Virus record (IMG/VR): IMGVR_UViG_3300023172_000196
Coordinates: 1-23,574 of that record
Reading direction: 5' to 3' (one strand)
Source: a virus
Length of the DNA: 23,574 nucleotides
Both the position numbers and the translations under genes were made by a program. This document shows positions 8,601 to 17,600 of the stretch, in pieces; the stretch's first letter is position 1; every line of letters starts with the position of its first letter. The notes under the pieces were generated by a model that searched no databases, was not told the origin of the DNA, and saw only the letters and a list, made by a program, of their open reading frames with translations.

Positions 8601-11600
8601 GTAGATCCATTGGCCATTTCAATTTAAATTTTAATTGACTGTTGTTACCTGTAAAAGTTTCTGTTCTTTGTAAATTTGTTATTAAGGTTGTGCCTGTGTT
8701 TCTATCGAACTTAATACCTATGTGTGATGTGCGTGGTAAACTTTCTCCCAACACAGCACTGGCTTTGGCTTGTACACCTGTTGTTGAACCACTCAATGTT
8801 ACTGTTGGTGAAGAAATATATCCCGATCCACTATTGATTACATTGATTCTACTGACTGCGCCATTTTTTATGTAAGCACGAGCAGTTGCTCCTGATCCTC
8901 CACCGCCAGTGATTTCAACTGCTGGTGGATTTTTGTATTCAGTGCCTGGATCTGCCACATTAATAGCAGTTATCTTATAGCCAATGTTGTCTTTCCAATT
9001 CTTATCTGGATAAGAGTTAATATTATCAGCACCCAATAATTCATCGTTAAACACAGTGACCTTTGAAGGTTCAATGTTTCCGTTAATATATCTAGGAGGA
9101 TAATCAAAATCTGTAATAACAGAATTTGTTGGTTCGGTTTTTTGATATGAACTTACGTATTCTCTAATTTTAGACTTGTAAGGTTTAACTTCTTGAACAT
9201 AGTCTTCATAATTAGATAGATTGTCATTTTTAAAAGTAATTTTTTGTGTTAATTCACCAACATTGTGCTGTGCTTTTACAAAACTGGTTTTGAACACAAA
9301 GTCGTTCAGTTTGTTTTCAGAAAGAGCGTAGTGGATGCCAGCAAAATATAATTTGTTATATTCTACTGCTAACTCTTCTACAAATATTCTATCACGCACT
9401 GTTTCCAGTATAACTCTTGTTTCTTGAATAGGTTGTCTGTCGTACAATTGAATATCAAAACTGTTTGAATCAAATCCAACGTTTCCGCTGTACACATAAA
9501 GTTTATCTGAGAACTGAATTGTTCCGTTTTGTCTTCCTATTGTTTCATAATTAACAGTGTAATCAACATCAGGTTGTGAATCTATTTTTTTCAACAACAA
9601 CCAACCGCCTGCGCCTATGTTGTTGATTTTTATTATTTGACCAACTGAATCACTAATGCCATTTATTTCATAACTTTGTGAAATCACATGATCTATTGCT
9701 GTGAATTGATTGTACCCTTCAGCATACCAATCTGCATAATCCCAATACAAGTTGACATTGTAGGCTTGTATTTTAGATTTTAACCAACCTTCTGTGATTG
9801 AATAACTGTAGATTGCCCATTTGCCATCAACAGTGCTGTCCGAAGAAACAAGAGCACTAAATTTTCTGATTTCAACTGTGGCAGTGTTTGAATAGTTTTT
9901 GCCTTGAGATAATATTCTAGCACTGCTGATAGATCCATTTGAATCTATAGACAATCCAATCACTCCGCCTTCTCCTGTGCTAGTTTTGATCTTGTATGTA
10001 GGAATAGTTCTGTAACCTTTTCCTGGATCTGTAACAACAGCGTTGATTAATTTGCCATTTTCAACTGTGATGTTTATGGAAGCAGGTTTTACTGAACCTA
10101 CACCAACAAAATCTAAATCTTTTTCTGTATCCACAATCAAATCAAACAAACCAGTATTAATGCTAGGCGCTGGATCAGATTGAGTCAATGTGTCAATGTT
10201 AACTTCATCAACAATTAAGTTATTGATCAAAACCGAATTAATTCTTTCAACAGTTTGCTTCAGTGCCTCTTGTTTGTTTGCGAACCAACTCTGTCTTGGC
10301 GCTTGTAGTGTTCCATATTTTAATTTTTCACTTAAATTAGGATCAGGTATAGGATTGAATTGTTCATCATATCCTATTAAACTGTTAAACCAAACTGATT
10401 CAATATCTTTAGGCAGTGTGCTTTCAGCAGAACCTTCAGTAAGCAACGCATATTCTTTGTGGACATTGTTGTTTGTTTCGATTGATTTTAATCTAAAACT
10501 GATAATTGTGTCTTGATCTTGAATAAATTGATCACAATTCACAATGGCAAATTTATTTTTGCCAAATATTGTTACATATTTGTAACCTTGACTTCTAGGA
10601 TTTTCTATCAATTTAGCAACAGCATTGGCACTCAATGATCTTGATTCTATTTCCGGGGTGGTTGTTTTTCCTTTTACCCAGAAGTAATATCTATTAGATA
10701 AAACACCTGCCACTTTGTCATAAACTTTTCTTGTCACATAATCTGTTGGATTATCAACGGTGCCAGTAATTCCAAGTGCTTCGCCTTCCGCAGATGCACT
10801 TATTGAATTGTATTGAGTTGGAGTGTACTGAGATTCAGTCCATTCATGAACATCTATACTGGCTCCTACAAACAACTTGTTCCAATAAGAATTGTTAAAA
10901 ATTATTGTGCTTTGATATGGATAGTAATATTGTGCTTTGCTGATATTCCACCAAAGTCTACCTACCTGTGTTTTGTCCCAATGATTTGTTTTATCTATTG
11001 TACCTACTGCTGTGTCCATATTGTAGACAGCAGGATCGTAATTTGTTTTATAATACAGTTCTGCTTCTGCAGGTCCAGGAATTTTTCCAAATATTGGATC
11101 CACATAATCTAATCTTGTAAGCAATTTATTCTGTGATTTACTGTACAAGAAAATACCATCTATTTTGCTCAGATCAGGTTGATCAATACCTTCACTGCTT
11201 TCATGGATACTGTTCCAATTGTTTTCATTTGGTGCTTTTCTAAAGTCTACCACTGTGCCTTTTTGTTTATCTGTCAATTGAAGTTTCGGTAAGCCAACAT
11301 ACACGTGATTATTATTAACTAATAAATTAGTGCCGAATTGGTCAAAACTGTTATCATAACTGAATTTTTCAGCATACAATAATGTGTTTTCAAATTTTTC
11401 AAAAAGATGAACCGATCCAACATCATACCTTGTGTCTAACACTGTTGAGCCATCATCAACCTGTTGATCTCCTTTTAAGGAAGTTACAGCCAACACATCG
11501 CCGCTGAATGATAATGTATTACCAAACTGCTCTGATATTTCTTTGTCTGGACTGGACAATGTTTGATTCAACGTGTAAATGCCAGTGTCATTGTTTACTT

Positions 11601-14600
11601 TCTTGTAAACATAAACCACTCCCATGTCCACTTGTGATAAATCTTTCAACGGTGAACCCACTGCTATTAATTCTCCATTGCCCGATATACTGACGTCAGA
11701 TCCAAAATCGATTGTTGGAGCGGAATCCTCCGGTGGGATTATTGTTTGTTTGAATGTGTAGTGTTCACCATGTAGTCTATAAACTGTGACATCTTGTGTG
11801 CCATTGTTGTATTGATTGGTGATTACTATGTTAACTCCGTTGGTGTCAACGTCAAATGTTTGAGCAAATCTTATTAATCTACTCTGATCTAGAGTAGAAT
11901 CACCATGCAGTTCAATGCCACTATCATTGGGAATATATCCTAAGAAGTCAGCATGAGTATCTTGTAAATCCCATAAATTAGAATTCCAACTGTTGGCACT
12001 GATATTTGTTTTGGCTTTGTAAATTTGATTGTTAAACGCAACTAATTCATCTTTCAAATAATCAGCAGTATCATCAAATTCACCCATGTAATTTTCATCT
12101 ACACCCAACCACCAATTTTTTGTAGAATTATACTTGACAAAATAAATCTTGCCTGGCAAGTTGGTTGTGCCATCTCCTTGAGCACTGATAAACGCAACTG
12201 TGGTTCCATCAACATCACGCAGTTGTATTTTAGATCCTAAACGCAATCCTGACTGAGTATCTGGAACTGTGAATGCTGAATTATAAGCGTACTGTCCTGA
12301 TGTATCTTTTTTGTAAACTAAAAAGGCACCTTGATTGGTAAATCCACTTGCTGTGCCCTCTCCTATTGGAATATTGTAAGTTTGAATCCAATCTTTGTTT
12401 TGACTGCTAGGAATATTTGCTGTTTGAGGAATTCCTTGAACATTTTCAAATTCATCCCATATCCAATATTCAATATCATTGACAGAATAGAACGCAGGAT
12501 CTCCAGAAACTGTGATGGCAGACGAGTGTTCAAATACTAAAATGTCTCCATCTGTTGGTCCTGACTGTACAGATTGTTCTATTGAACCAAGTAATCTATC
12601 AACTCCTCCGCCTAATCTTTGTATGGTGGAAGATGCTCCTGCATCAGATCCTAAACTGAACAATTTGGATCCTGTTGGATTGACTGTGTTTCTAGCATTT
12701 CTAAAGTAAACTCTAATTTTCTCAAGACCTATAAACTGAACAAATGTTACATCTGCTTCAACAAATGTTGTTGTATCATAAATTCTGTGTACGCCTGCTT
12801 CAGGAAAATAATAATTTGTGTTATTGTCTGGTTGAGAATCTATGTCTACATAACCTTCCCAAACATCTACAACTTCTTTTACACCATTTGTGTCATCACT
12901 GTCTATGTTTAAATCGGCAAAATCAAAAGCATTCTGATCCACATTGTTAAACCAAACACTCATATCATTTGTTGAATTGCTTGAATTTAAACCACTGTCA
13001 TGAGCAATGTCATAACTGGTTCTCACAAACCATTTGTTGCTCAATATGTTTGTGCCTGTAATCTCCCAACTGTTGTTGGCAGGATTGATATGATATTGTT
13101 GATAATGTGATCCTACTCCAAATTGTGCTTTAACCAAAGGACTTTGTGGAGTTATAGGATTTATACTTTGTTCCAATGAACTAGAAAACCTATTTGTATC
13201 TCTAATTTCATTCAATAATTTTATATCTTGTACTACTACATTGGCAGAAATGTCTGCACCTGCATTGGTTGACACACCGGCTCCTATTCCAACTTTCCAC
13301 CAACCACCTAAATAATCATAATCTTCTGTGTTTACTCTTGTGTAATCTCCAATTGGTAATGTGTCTAACAATAAATTACCGCTGGCAGAAAATATTCCGC
13401 TCACATTTTTCAAATACAATATAGTTTTAGCCGCAACTTTTCTAAGATAAACTATGGTTCCTTCAGCAGTATCAGTGCTGACCAAGTTGCCTATTTGTGG
13501 GTCTGTCAGTGTTAATTCTATTTGTAAAATTTCATCTACCTTTTCTTGAATTGAAATTTCAGCACCAGAAAACACATTATTCTTTATGGTAGGAGCACCA
13601 ACTCCATTGAATGGTTGATTAACAGGTTTGTTGTAATTGTTTCGATCAATGGGATATTCTGTACTGAAATCAAGATATTTTAAAACCAATTTATCCCCGA
13701 TTTTTGTTGCTGTGTATTGATCAGCAGATGCTCTTATCAACAAGTGATCTGTGGTTTCGTTTGGAAATACACTGTCACCAATTAACAGATTAGTAGTTTG
13801 GAATCCTATGTTTTCTTTGTAAAAAGCAGAAGCATCTACTGTAGAAAATAAATCGTTAGCAACAGCACCTTCTATTTGATTGGTTGCTCTCCATAATTGA
13901 TTTTTGTATTGAACAATGTTACCAATATTGTAATTTGATGTAGTATTGTAAATTCCTTTGTATTCTGTTTGTAAGTTGCTGGCAGTTGGAGCACCTATCA
14001 ACACAAAATTGCCATCTGAAGAAATATCTACTGCCTGACCAAAACTGCTGTTTGAATCAAACAGTTCAAGATTAAACAATGGATCAGATGTAGGAGCCTC
14101 TATCACTTGAGACAATCTTAGCAATCCACTTTCAGTGCCTCTTATGAACACATAAATTTTCCCATCTCCGTCTGTTGGTTGACTCACCAATAATGTTGAA
14201 TTTTGTTTATTTGCGGCAATTACTGTTCCGAAACTTTCGTCACCTGATGTGCTGGTTGAACTTACTTCATTGTGTGTGCTAAACACAAATTTGTTATTAA
14301 CAATTTTCCATTTACCGTCATCACTTTGATCTATCCAGAATTTTTCATTATCCTGTAATCCTTGATCATTAATCACTGTGTTGATATCATCGATAGATGC
14401 AAGTCTGTGAGTGATAAATCTTTTAATATAACCGTTTGCTGGATCCACTGTTACGAAACCTTCTTTGTCCTCACACACAATTTCAGTACCATTTACTGAT
14501 GTACATTTTAAAACATAATCAGTACCATCCACATTAACAACAAAAATCTCTCCTGGATTCATAACAGCATTGTTCACTGTGTTTACTGTGATAATGTTCG

Positions 14601-17600
14601 AGTCTTTCACAATTGACGTAGTTGTTTGTTGTGTGGCTATGTACTTGAAAACTGTCCAGGTTTTATTGTAATTTCCAATCCATACATACTCGCCTTCATT
14701 TAAATTTTCGACTTTTGTGTCAGTCAACATATCATCATACTGTGATAATGTTAAAGATATATCAATCGGATTTACTGGTCCTGCTGTTTTGATATAAGTT
14801 TCTCTGTCATACTTGACAGGAAATGGAGTGTGTTGATAATTTTTCGGAGCAAGATAAGTTTGTCCCGACTGTATGCGATATACTAAATCAGTGGCATTGG
14901 TAGATGATTCATCCGTTAACTTTATGGGTTGAGGATTTAGTCTAAATTTTGATTCGTCCAATCTATATTCAATTTCATCAAATGTATCCACAGCACCATA
15001 CTGACCTTTTCTAATAGCCCATTCTTCATAAAAATTTAAACTTTCTTTATCAGCACTTGCCAAAGCATCAAATAACTTGTTGAGTGAATTAGCCGTTCCT
15101 TTTTCTCTTATGAATCCTTGATAGAATTTGTATTGACTGACGTCATCATTAATAATGTTTCTTAAATATTCTCTTGGTTGGTATCCTATCAAATGCTGTG
15201 CTAATTTTTGCTGTTGACTGTCAAAATTATCTGTGTCTAAATCATAAAAGTCTGCGAATTGATTGGTTTTATAATCAAAGTTAGATAAAAGACTGCTTTG
15301 AGGTTTACCATCAAGTCTACGCCAATCTGTGTCATTGAACTCTTGAGTTCCTTTAAGTTTACTGTTTGCTGTGTAATAAAATTCTTTGTGTTTAACCACA
15401 TCACTCATTGCGTAATCTGTGTATGGAGACCATTCAGTCACTTTGGCTTCATCAAACACAAATCCTGGAATATTTAAACTGCCATCCCATTCGGTTATGT
15501 AACCTAACATTTTTATTCTGTCTTGTTTGTACCCACTTGCTGGATCATAAATCAAGTCGTTGAATTCTGTAACGTTGTCGATCAAACACACGTGTTCTTT
15601 TTGAACTACAGGTATCTTAGCAAAATATATTCCGTTTATTGTGTTTTTTGTAAACAGTTCAAAAAGATTTGATTGTCTAGTAATTCTTAAATTTTGTTTA
15701 CTTAAATTATTTCCATCCTCTTTTAATACACCATGGGAATAAAAATTATCCACCACGTTGTCAGTTGTGGCATATTCAGTACGAACTACCAGTTTTTTAC
15801 TGGCAGGACTTAAACTGATCACAGCACCTTCGTTCCAATTCTGTGTGGTCCAAAACAAAAATTCTTTGGCACTCAACTGCCAATTTGCCACCAATAATGT
15901 TTGAGGATCGAATTGATCAAAAAGGAAACCTTTAGACTTCAAATATGATTCATAACCTAATATAACATCAACAATTGATTGAATCGAATCATAAACTGTG
16001 CCATAAGGAACTTCAACAAAACTGTCTGTAATAAATTTTTTCCTAAACACAGCAGTTGCTCCGCCTTCTGTAGGCAGTTCAACTAATTTTACAAATTTAG
16101 TACTGTCAAATGTAGCATCTGAAATATGTGTTTCGTTCACAGCATAAAATTCATTAGCGTATTTGACATATGCTCCTCTGTCATATCTTTTGTTTTCACT
16201 CCAATTCACAAAAGACGCACTTACTCCTCCTACTCTTATCACTGGATCATTGTTTTGTTCAAACACTGTGTGATATCTTACATATGGATCATTTTTATCA
16301 TATCCTTTTATGCTGTATCCACTGGCTAATTTTTCAATAATTAATCCACTGTAAGTTAAAATTTCAATAGGAGTTGATACGTTATAAACCAATTCATAAT
16401 TTTCATCTGGCACAAACAGTGTCGTCGAATTGATAGGAGTTTTACTGTCTAACAACAGTTTAAAATTGTTTTTGTTGCTGTATCCTCTTACTTTAAATCC
16501 AATCTGTGTCTCAAGACCAATAAATTGTGATTGGTATTCATCATAATTTGTGGTTTGTGAATTTTCAACCACTTCATATATGTAATTGATTAAACCAGAT
16601 GTTAATTGTGTTTCTTTATCATTAATACTGTTTGGAAATAAAATATCTTTAGGCTTAATTGCTGTTAAAGAATTGTAAACAATTTGTCCACTGGCATTTC
16701 TTTTTGTTCTACTTACATCTAAACCAATACCGATTGCTTTGTTTGGTTGATGTAAAATATAACTTTTTAACAGAGCAAATGGATAGTGTACACTTCTTCT
16801 CCAGGCATTTTCTATTGGTGCATGGTCACCGAATTTGTATTTTTGTTTTGTTAATTGTAATACTGCTCCTCTGGCATAAGCACTATCAAATGGACTTTTT
16901 ATATTGCCTTCACCATCTACTGGAATTGTGTTTGTTAAACCTGGTCTTTTGTATTTGTCTTTAATAATAATTTTTTTGTTAGGTTCTCTAACAATGCCTT
17001 TTTCTAGATCCTGCCATAACACAAGATTATCACCTGTGTAAGGCGCTGGACCATAAACAGTTTGCCACCATGATGGTTCTTCAGTGAAACCCAATATCTC
17101 CCAAGGAGCAATATTAGGTCTATCTGTATCATAAGCATATTTGTAGATGCCTCTCCAGAATCCTAATAGTTTTTCTCCTGTAGGAGAAACCATGTTAGAA
17201 TAATTCCAGGTTAAACTGTTGTCATCTGTTTGATAAGAGTTAGCAGTGTAATCTTCATTGCCAATAAAAGTTAGCCAATCATTAAAATCACTCAGCAATG
17301 TTTTGTTGATAGATTCAAATGTAAAAAGATTGGTTGTGTTAGCACGTGGTAAAAATGTTTTGATGCCAAATAAATCTTCATCAAACTCCACTTTGATATT
17401 GTTGTAAATTCTTTTCTCTAATTCTAAGATGACATCATCTCTAAAATCATTAAACGCAACAGTGACACTGCCATCATGTCCTTGAATCACATTCAATGGT
17501 TCAACAGCCGTGGTATCTAAATATTTTTTTGGAGTGTATTTAGGATATAAACCCAACTTGGTCGGTGTTGCTGGTATGTGACAACCGTTTGTTGTTTCAA

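Larger units (their letters stand above)
11235..14240 (-). other. Interrupted seven-bladed FG-GAP-like beta-propeller (within giant protein)
   Basis: FG-GAP/integrin-type blades show as FGxxVxIS...xxVGxP...GxVYVY. Blade starts, by residue: A about 2090 (FGTVIAANKQ, GKIYVF); B about 2153 (FGQAVDISSDG, IGAPTAS), its second half resuming near 2719 (GAFLVYKK); C about 2750 (GKIYFVKY); D about 2873 (FAQTFDV, VTVYRL); E about 2928 (FGSDVSISGNG, VGSPLKD, GVVYVYKK); F about 2988 (FGNTLSFSG, GSVHLFEK); G about 3049 (FGTNLLVNN, VGLPKLQ, GTVVDF). B, E, F and G are clear; A, C and D are weaker. Confidence 0.65.
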
